Origin: Phytophthora colocasiae
Taxonomy: Eukaryota > Oomycota > Peronosporomycetes > Peronosporales > Peronosporaceae
Assembly: GCA_018806915.1 (NCBI GenBank)
Contig: JAGKQI010000090.1
Location: 124,001-188,000 of the forward strand
DNA length: 64,000 nucleotides
Reading direction: 5' to 3'
Below, piece by piece: positions 40,079 to 49,085 of the stretch (positions within the stretch are counted from its first letter, which is position 1; each line of letters starts with the position of its first letter). The notes under the pieces were generated by a model that saw nothing but the letters and a program-made list of their open reading frames with translations, searched no databases and was not told the DNA's origin. The translations under genes were made by a program, and so were the position numbers.

Positions 40079-41166
40079 TTATCTGTGTAGGTATTCGCTT
40101 AGACTTGGAGCTGTCAGACAAAAAAACTCTGACGTTTGGCTGCCGTATACGCATGTGTGAACGTTCGAGAGAAACGCTGCCATGGTATACATTTTTCCTA
40201 GCCTTTGTAAACGCAGCTTTTGGTTTTTAGCGAAGTCAACAAAAGCCCAGTAACGCACGATCTTGCCGAATCCCCATTCCACGCTAACTCGGACCTCACT
40301 CATCCGCCTGTTAAATTCTTGCTCGTCGTCGGTAAGGGACGCACCTTTAAAAGGTGCGATAACATGATCTTGTTGGCCATAGGCGGGATCACCGTAAAAG
40401 ACGTAATGCTTTCCACCAAATTTAAGACTCTCAGACGCAGTCTCTAGAAGGCCACTTTGCTGAAGAATAAAAGCGTCGTGCCGAGTTCCAGCATAGGGGC
40501 CACTCAAATGGATGATGATTCCATCAGGAGCGATAACGGATTGATATTTCAGCGCATGTTTTCGCTTTAAAGAAGCAGCAACGACAAAACATAGTTAGCA
40601 TTTAGGCATGCCACAGTTTTCAATTCAAAGACGTACCTTGTGCCCGTTGTAAACATATTTCTGGTTTTTCAGCGGTCGACACATGCCACGTACTGTGCCG
40701 TCAATAAATCCGACGCATGTACGGATAGGAGACCCTTTTCAGAAACGGCCCTCGCATAGGCAAGGAGAGTGGCCTCCGTTAGTCGTTGCTTGTCAAACAG
40801 CAATAGGTGGGAGAAGTTTTGGTAGAGATGATCTAGTACAGCGTTCGAAATTGATGATATCGCCTCCCGTTCACGTCCAAATAGGTCCTTAAGATCATCT
40901 AGTCGAGCTGGATAAGCCATCCTACGCAGCAAAATGCACAGAGCCTCGAGAGCAGAAACTCGGTAGCGCTGTGGTGTTGGAAATGGGTCAGGAAGGCGAA
41001 AGTGAAGCGCCTCGATATCTTCCTTTTCGAAGCGAAACTTGTATTTCCACACGGGGGCAGTAGCTGACTGAGCAAAATTGAACCGGTTTGAGCGCGACCA
41101 TGAGTTACTCTCACTAACAAGCGCAACAAGCGCGAGCTCCTCGTCTTCGGAGCTGTCACTGTCCAC
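40079..41166 (-). pseudogene. Harbinger DDE_4 transposase, one frameshift
   Basis: Exon 1 starts MDSDSSEDEELALVALV at 41166 and includes HFRLPDPFPTPQRYRVSALE and DLFGREREAISSI. Near 40735 one base appears missing in a G run, after which the other frame gives TCVGFIDGTVRGMCRPL (first catalytic Asp) to YVYNGHK. A 72-bp intron, GTACGT...TTTAAAG (40636-40565), leads to exon 2 with RKHALKYQSVIAPDG, FYGDPAYG (second Asp) and VRVSVEWGFGKI (Glu), ending SEYLHR. All three catalytic residues survive, so only the indel disables it. Confidence 0.78.
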
Positions 41167-41309
41167 TCGTCCGCTTGTGAGAAAAATGACACCTGCACAA
41201 CAGTTATGTCTCTACGTTTCCCTGTCTAATCAGATTGTACTCACTGTTCCTTTTCACAGTAATTGATACAGTTGCACAACCTCTCTATTATCTCAAAATT
41301 ATTTTGTCA

Positions 41310-42602
41310 ATGAGCGACCAGGAAGATGTCTTCCTGGCTGAGCTAACAGGTTTTATAAGAGAGAACAATGCCCCACAACCACGTACAGTAGTACCCACTC
41401 CTGCATCATTAAGGTCTCATACACCAGACTTGATACAAGACAGTGATGAGCTTCTGGCTGAGACGGCGGCGTTACTTGCTTCATACTCGACAACAAGTTC
41501 AGGATCCCATACAACCGCAATGAATAGCATACCAAAACCACTAAAAAGCTCGTTGGAACTTCGTCGTGAGGTGAAAAATGCTCAAGCCGCCAAGAGACGA
41601 CTGAAATATCTCAACAAACTAAAGACCGAGCGACAAACTCTGCGTGAACAGGATGCAGCTCTCTCAAAGGAACTGGATGAGCTACAGCGTGCCAGAAAGA
41701 GAGCCAAATCTTTGCAGCAACAAGACGATTCGTTATTATTGTGGAAAACCATTGCCAGGAGGCAGTTGGAAGGGAGATTGGGAGCGGAGGCCAAACAAAG
41801 AAGCCTAAATCGTGCAGTGGTACATCGCTCTCAAGTAATTTCTGAAGTTGAAGAGATGATGCAACAACGACTACATACACCCATGGCCTACTTCGATACA
41901 GCAAAGGAATCGGAAGACTACCTCGACAGAGATGATATTATGTTGTTTGAGGACTACTTGCAAGATCTGGACAGCGTCTATGGACAAACCGACGCGATTT
42001 TTCGAGCTAGTAGAGCAGAGGAGAACCCAGTTACGTCGTACAGGATCGGACCCGAGTGGAAACGGGATGGAGACTTGGAGTTTATTGACAACCTCGACGT
42101 GCTGTTTATTCCATTCAATATGGAGCAAACTTGCAGTTCATTGTGGAAATCGATGACTCACGTCCACCAACAGAAGGATCGGCTGCGCTACAGCGGTGTC
42201 ATTGATCCGGACAACACAATTGCAGTCAAATTCCGTCTGCAGTGTCCAAGTGGAAAGAACGAGCCAGTCGAGATGGAAATTCACTTTGTGATGAGAAGAT
42301 ACGTTGAAGATGATCGAATGGTGCTGGTCTGGCGCGCATTGTCAGACGGAGAAGGAGAGTTTTCCGGTTTACATTACGACGAAACAGGTTGGAGTGTTGT
42401 ACGACCTAATAAAACGAACGAAGAGTGCCACCCACTGATGCAGACTGTCATGGAGACGTTTGTTCGTTTCGTACCAATGAATTCGACCCACAAATCGTTG
42501 AATTCTTCCCAATTTACAAACGCCGTTGTAGCGTCGGTGGATAGCGATGCTGCAGAAATCTCACGCATGATGGATTCTCTTCTAATTGAAGACTCGGTGT
42601 AG
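41310..42602 (+). CDS. M96-like protein, 430 aa
   Basis: The start is set at MSDQEDVFLAELTGFI (41310). The frame is open upstream into the Harbinger element, but that extension is transposon sequence. Residues 85-140 are the basic coiled coil (VKNAQAAKRRLKYLNKLKTE), and the linker has LLWKTIARRQLEGRLGAEAK. The START-like half has RDGDLEFIDNLDVLFIPF, MRRYVEDDRMVLVWRAL and FSGLHYDETGW, ending MMDSLLIEDSV. The frame is intact. The Harbinger insertion 23 bp upstream must have replaced most of its promoter and 5' UTR. Confidence 0.8.
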   Translation: MSDQEDVFLAELTGFIRENNAPQPRTVVPTPASLRSHTPDLIQDSDELLAETAALLASYSTTSSGSHTTAMNSIPKPLKSSLELRREVKNAQAAKRRLKYLNKLKTERQTLREQDAALSKELDELQRARKRAKSLQQQDDSLLLWKTIARRQLEGRLGAEAKQRSLNRAVVHRSQVISEVEEMMQQRLHTPMAYFDTAKESEDYLDRDDIMLFEDYLQDLDSVYGQTDAIFRASRAEENPVTSYRIGPEWKRDGDLEFIDNLDVLFIPFNMEQTCSSLWKSMTHVHQQKDRLRYSGVIDPDNTIAVKFRLQCPSGKNEPVEMEIHFVMRRYVEDDRMVLVWRALSDGEGEFSGLHYDETGWSVVRPNKTNEECHPLMQTVMETFVRFVPMNSTHKSLNSSQFTNAVVASVDSDAAEISRMMDSLLIEDSV

Positions 42603-42639
42603 AGTTCCTGTAATAAAATACAACAACTGGTGTAATGCA

Positions 42640-42904
42640 GCAATTGCCACTAAACAGACCGAGCAACACGTTGTTGATCTCGACGCTATGTCCGAACCGA
42701 ACGGTCATTGTGTGGAAAGCTCTAATGGAAGGCGAAGGGAAGTTTGTGGGTTTCCATTCGGACGCGGTTGTTCGCTCAAACGATAGTGACCGTCATTCAG
42801 ACCTTCGTTCGGTGTATGCCATGTGCGTGGGAAGTCATATAAAGATTTCACAACTCTCATCATGGAATCAGGAGAAGAAGATGGATTAGAAACAGCGCCT
42901 CAAT
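42640..42904 (+). pseudogene. M96-like gene fragment (START-like end)
   Basis: A fragment reads NRTVIVWKALMEGEGKFVGF followed by HSD, then a small deletion where DETGW should be, then VVRSNDSDRHS. Its end has WNQEKKMD where paralogues have a tail of the SGEEDG type. It stops at the border of the inverted transposon pair. It probably arose as a tandem copy of the neighbouring gene. Confidence 0.6.
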
Positions 42905-43078
42905 AGAGCAAAGGAACGGTATTTGACACTTTTCGCACTTGGAAAGTACAATCTTCCTTCAAATCCTGATTTCGGAATCCAGCGTATATAAGCGCCTATA
43001 GTTTCGAAGTTCTAGAATGTACTCGAATTAGGAATTTACTTCGAATTGCGCACTTCCTCACTATAATCCGCAGCCGGC

Positions 43079-43086
43079 TATATAAG
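43079..43086 (+). promoter_or_regulatory. TATA-like box of transposon copy 1
   Basis: TATATAAG lies 76 bp before the transposase ATG, followed by a purine/pyrimidine mix suitable for a short leader. A similar TATATAAG occurs at about 42985. The same boxes exist in mirror position in copy 2. Confidence 0.4.
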
Positions 43087-43154
43087 AGCAGCTCTAAAGC
43101 GAAGCTGCCTTCGCGGACTCACTTCCGAATCCACCTCCTCCAATTCGCATTGAC

Positions 43155-44531
43155 ATGCCCGCCACCAAAAAGTCTTCGAAGCGCTCCAAGCGACAGCTGT
43201 CTGTAGCCGAGTTTCGTGCAGCTTCTGCCGAACTCTTTCGTGAAGATGAAAAACGCAAGGCAAAGATCGCACGAATTGTCCCTCCTACTCGAGGTTTGGA
43301 CTCGGATGACGAGCTCGCCACCCCGAATCCTCACTACGACCTGTGTCTCCGTGCTGAAGTACCCGAAGGTGTGCTCAAGCACACGAACTTTTCGCCGGCG
43401 GAATTCGATCGCATCTGGCAGAGTATCGAGGGCTTCGTCGCTTCTAACTGGGGTGTGGGGCGTGGAAAGAAGCCAGAGGAATCCCCGAAAGACGCGTTTT
43501 TCATGTCGGTCTGCGCGCTGAAGCACTGTGGTAGGTGGGATACCGTCGCTCACATGTTTAAAAAACCTCCGTCCACCTTCCAGAAGCTGGTTCGAGGATT
43601 TTTAACTGTGGTCGCGCCTCGCCTGTACGAGCTGTATGTTAGCTCGCAAGAGAAAGTGACTGTGGAGAAACTCACGCTTAGCGGGAACACGTTTGACAAC
43701 TTCAAATGTGCTAGATACGCTACCGACGTTACCTTCCAGCAGGCGAATCGTCCGTTGGGTAATCACCGGGAGGCGATCTCGTACTACAGTGGCAAACATC
43801 ATCTCTACGGCTACAAGGTCGAAGTGTCTGTGCTTCCTACTGGTATCGCACTAAATTGTACTCCACACGCGCGGGGTAGTGTTGCTGACATTACCATGTT
43901 TCGAGAAAACGCTGCGTTCCATTTGAACGCACTCAAGAAACAGTCGGATGAAATTAATCTTCCAGACAGCGATCCACTACACGATAAATATCCTAACGAG
44001 TGGGCCGTACTGACGGATAAAGGGTATCAAGGCCTGGCGACAGACTTCCGCGCAATCCATCCCAAGAAACAACAGGGTCTTCGGACTCTTGCTATGGCCG
44101 ACGTAGCCCAGAACGACAGGATCTCACATGATCGTGTGATTGTAGAAAACTACTTCGGCCGGATGAAGACTATTTGGGCGCTGTGTGCGGACAAATATCG
44201 CTGGGACGAATGCAGGTACGACATGTACTTTAAGGCATGTCTGGCGCTGACAAATGTGCACGTCCGTCTGCGTCCACTCCGTGCCGTGGACGGAGACAAC
44301 TATCGCAAATATGAGTGTCGCCTCAGAGGCATCGGTCTTGACGAAGAAGAGTACGAAGTGGAGAGGCAGAGAGAATACCGGCTCAACCGCAGAGTACGAG
44401 TTGAAACCAATTCGCGCCGCCATAGCTACGTGGGCGTCGAGGCTACTTCGCGTCACACCAGCGTAGAGAACGACGTGTTGGGCGAGTCGTCTGGGTCGGA
44501 GGAGGAAGATCTGGACGCGACGCAGTTGTGA
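43155..44531 (+). CDS. DDE_4 (Harbinger/IS5-like) transposase, copy 1, 458 aa
   Basis: The frame is intact from MPATKKSSKRSKRQLS. A basic N-terminus is followed by a domain with EFDRIWQSIEGFVASNWG and KDAFFMSVCALKHCGRWDTV. The catalytic residues are in RYATDVTFQQANRP (D), WAVLTDKGYQGLATD (D) and RVIVENYFGRMKTIW (E). The C-terminus is charged and ends SSGSEEEDLDATQL. It is a single-exon gene. It differs from copy 2 by about three residues (for example KRKAK versus KCKAK and DEEEYEVE versus DGEEYEEE). Confidence 0.82.
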   Translation: MPATKKSSKRSKRQLSVAEFRAASAELFREDEKRKAKIARIVPPTRGLDSDDELATPNPHYDLCLRAEVPEGVLKHTNFSPAEFDRIWQSIEGFVASNWGVGRGKKPEESPKDAFFMSVCALKHCGRWDTVAHMFKKPPSTFQKLVRGFLTVVAPRLYELYVSSQEKVTVEKLTLSGNTFDNFKCARYATDVTFQQANRPLGNHREAISYYSGKHHLYGYKVEVSVLPTGIALNCTPHARGSVADITMFRENAAFHLNALKKQSDEINLPDSDPLHDKYPNEWAVLTDKGYQGLATDFRAIHPKKQQGLRTLAMADVAQNDRISHDRVIVENYFGRMKTIWALCADKYRWDECRYDMYFKACLALTNVHVRLRPLRAVDGDNYRKYECRLRGIGLDEEEYEVERQREYRLNRRVRVETNSRRHSYVGVEATSRHTSVENDVLGESSGSEEEDLDATQL

Positions 44532-44543
44532 ACTGCGCCATTC

Positions 44544-44760
44544 ACTGGGGTATTTTCCATCGCTCCCTATATGCGTAGACACTTAACAAATTCTCATCTC
44601 TGGCGTTACTTCCAAAATCTGTGAGCGGCTTCTTCCCTTAGTGACTATAAGCGTAATGTAAGTGGAAATGCGAATTTGCTGACCGAATTCTGAAGTCCAG
44701 CTGCAAATACACCCTTTGTCAAGTACTGCGGTTATAGTTCGATACTGAAAATCAGCTCTA
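44544..44760 (+). repeat. 217-bp direct repeat, copy 1 (between the inverted transposons)
   Basis: It runs from ACTGGGGTATTTTCC to ATCAGCTCTA and is repeated in the same orientation at 46402-46618. It contains no coding frame. It forms the loop between the two inverted 1643-bp arms. Confidence 0.85.
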
Positions 44761-46402
44761 GTGAATGGCGCAGTTCACAACTGCGTCGCGTCCAGATCTT
44801 CCTCCTCCGACCCAGACGACTCGCCTAACACGTCGTTCTCTACGCTGGTGTGACGCGAAGTAGCCTCGACGCCCACGTAGCTATGGCGGCGCGAATTGGT
44901 TTCAACTCGTACTCTGCGGTTGAGCCGGTATTCTCTCTGCCTCTCCTCTTCGTACTCTTCTCCGTCAAGACCGATGCCTCTGAGGCGACACTCATATTTG
45001 CGATAGTTGTCTCCGTCCACGGCACGGAGTGGACGCAGACGGACGTGCACATTTGTCAGCGCCAGACATGCCTTAAAGTACATGTCGTACCTGCATTCGT
45101 CCCAGCGATATTTGTCCGCACACAGCGCCCAAATAGTCTTCATCCGGCCGAAGTAGTTTTCTACAATCACACGATCATGTGAGATCCTGTCGTTCTGGGC
45201 TACGTCGGCCATAGCAAGAGTCCGAAGACCCTGTTGTTTCTTGGGATGGATTGCGCGGAAGTCTGTCGCCAGGCCTTGATACCCTTTATCCGTCAGTACG
45301 GCCCACTCGTTAGGATATTTATCGTGTAGTGGATCGCTGTCTGGAAGATTAATTTCATCCGACTGTTTCTTGAGTGCGTTCAAATGGAACGCAGCGTTTT
45401 CTCGAAACATGGTAATGTCAGCAACACTACCCCGCGCGTGTGGAGTACAATTTAGTGCGATACCAGTAGGAAGCACAGACACTTCGACCTTGTAGCCGTA
45501 GAGATGATGTTTGCCACTGTAGTACGAGATCGCCTCCCGGTGATTACCCAACGGACGATTCGCCTGCTGGAAGGTAACGTCGGTAGCGTATCTAGCACAT
45601 TTGAAGTTGTCAAACGTGTTCCCGCTAAGCGTGAGTTTCTCCACAGTCACTTTCTCTTGCGAGCTAACATACAGCTCGTACAGGCGAGGCGCGACCACAG
45701 TTAAAAATCCTCGAACCAGCTTCTGGAAGGTGGACGGAGGTTTTTTAAACATGTGAGCGACGGTATCCCACCTACCACAGTGCTTCAGCGCGCAGACCGA
45801 CATGAAAAACGCGTCTTTCGGGGATTCCTCTGGCTTCTTTCCACGCCCCACACCCCAGTTAGAAGCGACGAAGCCCTCGATACTCTGCCAGATGCGATCG
45901 AATTCCGCCGGCGAAAAGTTCGTGTGCTTGAGCACACCTTCGGGTACTTCAGCACGGAGACACAGGTCGTAGTGAGGATTCGGGGTGGCGAGCTCGTCAT
46001 CCGAGTCCAAACCTCGAGTAGGAGGGACAATTCGTGCGATCTTTGCCTTGCATTTTTCATCTTCACGAAAGAGTTCGGCAGAAGCTGCACGAAACTCGGC
46101 TACAGACAGCTGTCGCTTGGAGCGCTTCGAAGACTTTTTGGTGGCGGGCATGTCAATGCGAATTGGAGGAGGTGGATTCGGAAGTGAGTCCGCGAAGGCA
46201 GCTTCGCTTTAGAGCTGCTCTTATATAGCCGGCTGCGGATTATAGTGAGGAAGTGCGCAATTCGAAGTAAATTCCTAATTCGAGTACATTCTAGAACTTC
46301 GAAACTATAGGCGCTTATATACGCTGGATTCCGAAATCAGGATTTGAAGGAAGATTGTACTTTCCAAGTGCGAAAAGTGTCAAATACCGTTCCTTTGCTC
46401 TA
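44760..46402 (-). mobile_element. DDE_4 transposon copy 2, inverted
   Basis: This is the reverse complement of 42904-44546. TA flanks it on both sides (44759-44760 and 46401-46402), consistent with a 2-bp target duplication at the junction of two 217-bp repeats. With copy 1 it forms a 3.5-kb near-perfect palindrome with a 0.2-kb loop. Confidence 0.75.
44775..46151 (-). CDS. DDE_4 (Harbinger/IS5-like) transposase, copy 2, 458 aa
   Basis: The frame is intact, with the same catalytic residues as copy 1 (TDVTF, LTDKGYQG, IVENYFGRM). It ends head-on towards copy 1; the two stop codons are about 245 bp apart. Read-through transcription of either gene would give a long self-complementary RNA. Confidence 0.82.
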   Translation of the reverse strand: MPATKKSSKRSKRQLSVAEFRAASAELFREDEKCKAKIARIVPPTRGLDSDDELATPNPHYDLCLRAEVPEGVLKHTNFSPAEFDRIWQSIEGFVASNWGVGRGKKPEESPKDAFFMSVCALKHCGRWDTVAHMFKKPPSTFQKLVRGFLTVVAPRLYELYVSSQEKVTVEKLTLSGNTFDNFKCARYATDVTFQQANRPLGNHREAISYYSGKHHLYGYKVEVSVLPTGIALNCTPHARGSVADITMFRENAAFHLNALKKQSDEINLPDSDPLHDKYPNEWAVLTDKGYQGLATDFRAIHPKKQQGLRTLAMADVAQNDRISHDRVIVENYFGRMKTIWALCADKYRWDECRYDMYFKACLALTNVHVRLRPLRAVDGDNYRKYECRLRGIGLDGEEYEEERQREYRLNRRVRVETNSRRHSYVGVEATSRHTSVENDVLGESSGSEEEDLDATQL

Positions 46403-46618
46403 CTGGGGTATTTTCCATCGCTCCCTATATGCGTAGACACTTAACAAATTCTCATCTCTGGCGTTACTTCCAAAATCTGTGAGCGGCTTCTTCCCTTAGT
46501 GACTATAAGCGTAATGTAAGTGGAAATGCGAATTTGCTGACCGAATTCTGAAGTCCAGCTGCAAATACACCCTTTGTCAAGTACTGCGGTTATAGTTCGA
46601 TACTGAAAATCAGCTCTA
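46402..46618 (+). repeat. 217-bp direct repeat, copy 2
   Basis: It has the same length and, as far as I can read, the same sequence as 44544-44760. It is followed by single-copy sequence (ATGATTGATGATGCC). The pair was probably a tandem duplication before copy 2 of the transposon landed at its junction. Confidence 0.85.
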
Positions 46619-46846
46619 ATGATTGATGATGCCAGGTTTCGGTAAGCTGGAAACTTTGGAGGTTGCTTAAGAAATGGTACAGCTGATGTTGCTCCTTGCG
46701 TCCCGTAATACTTCAGTAGTGATTAATCCACGATTAAAACTGTACCACCACACGCTCACGTGGATGAAGCGTCCCATAATCATTCTCTTGGATCGTTCAA
46801 GTTGGATGTGGTTAAACAGATTCAGTTTCAATTTTCCGTCCTGGGG

Positions 46847-47430
46847 ATGAAGACTTCGCTGTCAGATGATAATTTCCTCGCAGAAGTTGATGAATTTCTC
46901 ACCTCGTGCGATGAACTACTGCAACCTGCGAAAGGCTCAGACACCAACCAGAAAACAACACCAAGCCCCCCGACAAGTATCAAAACCAAGCTTATCCCCA
47001 GCAACACATGGACAACAAATGCACTACTGATCAAACGCGAGATTGAAAGAGCCAAGGACAGAAAGAGAAGGAAAGTGTACCGTGATCGACGGCGTTCAGA
47101 ACGGGATGGTTTAAAGCTTCAAGTCTCGAAGCTGTCTGAAATTCTGTGCCGAGTCCAACAAGGGAGAGAACAGAAGCCTTCACTGTCGTCTATTGCGTGG
47201 AAGGCATTCGCTAAGCGACAAATTGAAGCTTTGAAAGCAGCTCAAGCACAGCAACAGGCGTTGAAATCGGCAGTGGAGACACGCTTTCAATTGATTCAAG
47301 AATTTGGTGGAGTCTAATCCCCAATGGCCGCAAAACCGTGAAGATTGAACCCTCTGACACTGGTATCTTCAACGATTTTCTGCAAGAGATCGACGCTGTG
47401 TACGTTCAAACAAAAGGTAATCAAAAAATG
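46847..47430 (+). pseudogene. M96-like gene, N-terminal half only
   Basis: The start is at MKTSLSDDNFLAEVDEFL (46847). The basic coiled coil is EIERAKDRKRRKVYRDRRRS, and the linker is SIAWKAFAKRQIEALKAAQ. A TAA/TAG region after EFGGV (47315-47317) breaks it, but similarity resumes in another frame (DTGIFNDFLQEIDAVYVQTK) and then ends abruptly about 40 bp from the 3' end of the opposite gene at 47469. The START-like half is absent. Confidence 0.65.
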
Positions 47431-47468
47431 TATTTTACAACGTAAACTGATCGCTCACATTGTTACCA

Positions 47469-48734
47469 TCAGAAGGTTGTCGAGATCAGGTTACCATCAC
47501 GATCAATGTCCAATCCATCCGTCGCAAGTGCGTCGTCCAGCAACAGCCTCTCCATCATTCGCTCAATCTCCTTGTTATCTTCCGCTCCAGTTTTTACCAA
47601 CAAATCGATGAACTGGTCCACCGTACCATTCGCCTCTTGAGTACCGTCTTGGAAACGCATCGTCACGAATCGAATGCAAGCCTGCACCAGCGTCGACGGA
47701 GCGTCCAGTAAATCCGCAGAATTTGGCGCATGTACGATAGCCCACCCCGTTTCGTCCGAATTCAGTCCTGGAAACTCACCATCCACCTCACACAGAGCCC
47801 TCCACACCAACACCATGCGATTCTTCTCAACATATCTCCTGGCCACGTGATATGTGCGTAATTTGAATACTTCTCCGTTGTCTGTCCGAAGCGGAGAACA
47901 AAACTGCAGCGCGAAGGAGTTCTCCGGATCTGGTAAGCCGTCGTACACACGTCTTCCCTCTTGTCGATGCGGCACAGACGCCAACTCCCACACCAAGTCA
48001 CATGTGCGTTCATAGCTAAACGGTACTCTGCCCACTCCAACCGTCTCAAAGTACTCGGTGTCTCCATCCATTTTTCTCGTGGGGTTTCCACTCAGAATTC
48101 CTCCAGGAGTTGGAACAGCTCCAATTTCTCTAAAAACTTCCTCCAATCGTTCATAAAGAGCGTCCAGATTCTCAAAGTACGTGTTGTACAGCATTGCGTC
48201 TTTTGTACCAAGTCTCGCTTTCTTCTCCAACACTTCCGGCACTTCCAAAGCCGACATCTTCTCCACTTCCCGCACTCTTTTCCTCAGCACATTCTCCAAA
48301 TCTTGGATCATCACTGCTCTGCTATTAACAGCTTCTTGTAACTTCTTCTGAAGAGTTTCAGCTTCCATTCTGCTCTCATATTGTCGCAAGGCAATGGCTC
48401 TCCAGGCTCCAAGAGCTAACGAGTCGGAAGGAGAACTTTGCGTTTCTTCTCGAACCTTAACTTGCTTCAGTTTCTCCAATTTCGCACTTAATTCTGCATC
48501 TTGTTGACGTAAACTTGCCCATTCCACCTTCAGTCGTCTACGATAGGCATCTCGACGTTGTCCGGCCTTCTCTCGAGCGATTTCTTCCTTGGTTTTAAGC
48601 TTATGATTTAGAGAATCGAGCAGCACGTCCGTGTCTGCAATGAGCTGTTGACTGTCCACTTCCTCTAGGTTGAAACCGGTAGAGTGGGACGACAAGAAGG
48701 TGTCCACGTCGCGTAGGAGGGCGTCGTCCGCCAT
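47469..48734 (-). CDS. M96-like protein, 421 aa
   Basis: The frame is intact from MADDALLRDVDTFLSSH. Residues 48-100 are the basic coiled coil (EIAREKAGQRRDAYRRRLKVEW). The linker is LGAWRAIALRQYESRMEAE. The START-like half has RKMDGDTEYFETVGVGRVPF, VARRYVEKNRMVLVWRAL and FPGLNSDETGW. A tail MMERLLLDDALATDG is followed by a short extension. It is the intact relative of the broken gene at 29083-30308. Confidence 0.78.
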   Translation of the reverse strand: MADDALLRDVDTFLSSHSTGFNLEEVDSQQLIADTDVLLDSLNHKLKTKEEIAREKAGQRRDAYRRRLKVEWASLRQQDAELSAKLEKLKQVKVREETQSSPSDSLALGAWRAIALRQYESRMEAETLQKKLQEAVNSRAVMIQDLENVLRKRVREVEKMSALEVPEVLEKKARLGTKDAMLYNTYFENLDALYERLEEVFREIGAVPTPGGILSGNPTRKMDGDTEYFETVGVGRVPFSYERTCDLVWELASVPHRQEGRRVYDGLPDPENSFALQFCSPLRTDNGEVFKLRTYHVARRYVEKNRMVLVWRALCEVDGEFPGLNSDETGWAIVHAPNSADLLDAPSTLVQACIRFVTMRFQDGTQEANGTVDQFIDLLVKTGAEDNKEIERMMERLLLDDALATDGLDIDRDGNLISTTF

Positions 48735-49085
48735 CGCAAGGAAGAAAAAATGACACTCAGGATGACTTCTCTTCCGCTTGTGACGGGAGATTATGCTACG
48801 GCAGAGTAATCGATATTTTTATCCAATCAATAGCAAGCATGATTAGTCACGCTGACCCATCTGTATCATTTTTCTTGTTTTTAAATATTTAAAAACTACG
48901 TACAGAACTTGATGTTCTCGTTCTTATATTTATATCGACAAAAAGCGGAAATCAACGCTCCACTTCATATTTAGACATTCCTGAAACCAAGTTTAGCTGT
49001 TGTGCCACCCTGGACAAACCATGTGTGGTGAACTCACACCAACATCATTATTTTAGCTGCAGATAAAGCGCTAGATCTCCGAGCA
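48735..49085. promoter_or_regulatory. Divergent promoter region between M96 and leishmanolysin genes
   Basis: These 351 bases lie between start codons pointing away from each other. The sequence is AT-rich (for example near 48870-48930) without repeats or element borders. No specific factor site is recognised. Confidence 0.4.

Larger units (their letters stand above)
39022..41286. mobile_element. PIF/Harbinger DNA transposon with Myb/SANT-like and transposase genes
   Basis: Imperfect inverted repeats begin AGAGAGGTTGTGC and end with its complement GCACAACCTCTCT, with further similarity inside (CTGTGAAAAAGAACTGTGAG versus CTGTGAAAAGGAACAGTGAG). A 3-bp duplication, ATT (39019-39021 and 41287-41289), flanks it. 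Two convergent genes, 23 bp apart, encode the Myb/SANT-like partner (plus) and the DDE_4 transposase (minus), the standard Harbinger pair. The transposase has one frameshift. Confidence 0.82.
42904..44546 (+). mobile_element. DDE_4 transposon copy 1 (1643-bp arm of an inverted repeat)
   Basis: This segment is the near-exact reverse complement of 44760-46402. Borders read TAGAGCAAAGG on the left and GCCATTCACT on the right. Its ends share only a weak AANGG-type inverted similarity, so the TIRs are very short or decayed. It encodes one transposase (43155-44531). Copy 1 has TA on its left but TGGGG on its right. Confidence 0.72.

Noticed and set aside
41235..41309. N-terminal extension of the M96 gene at 41310
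   Set aside because: The bases belong to the Harbinger inverted repeat.
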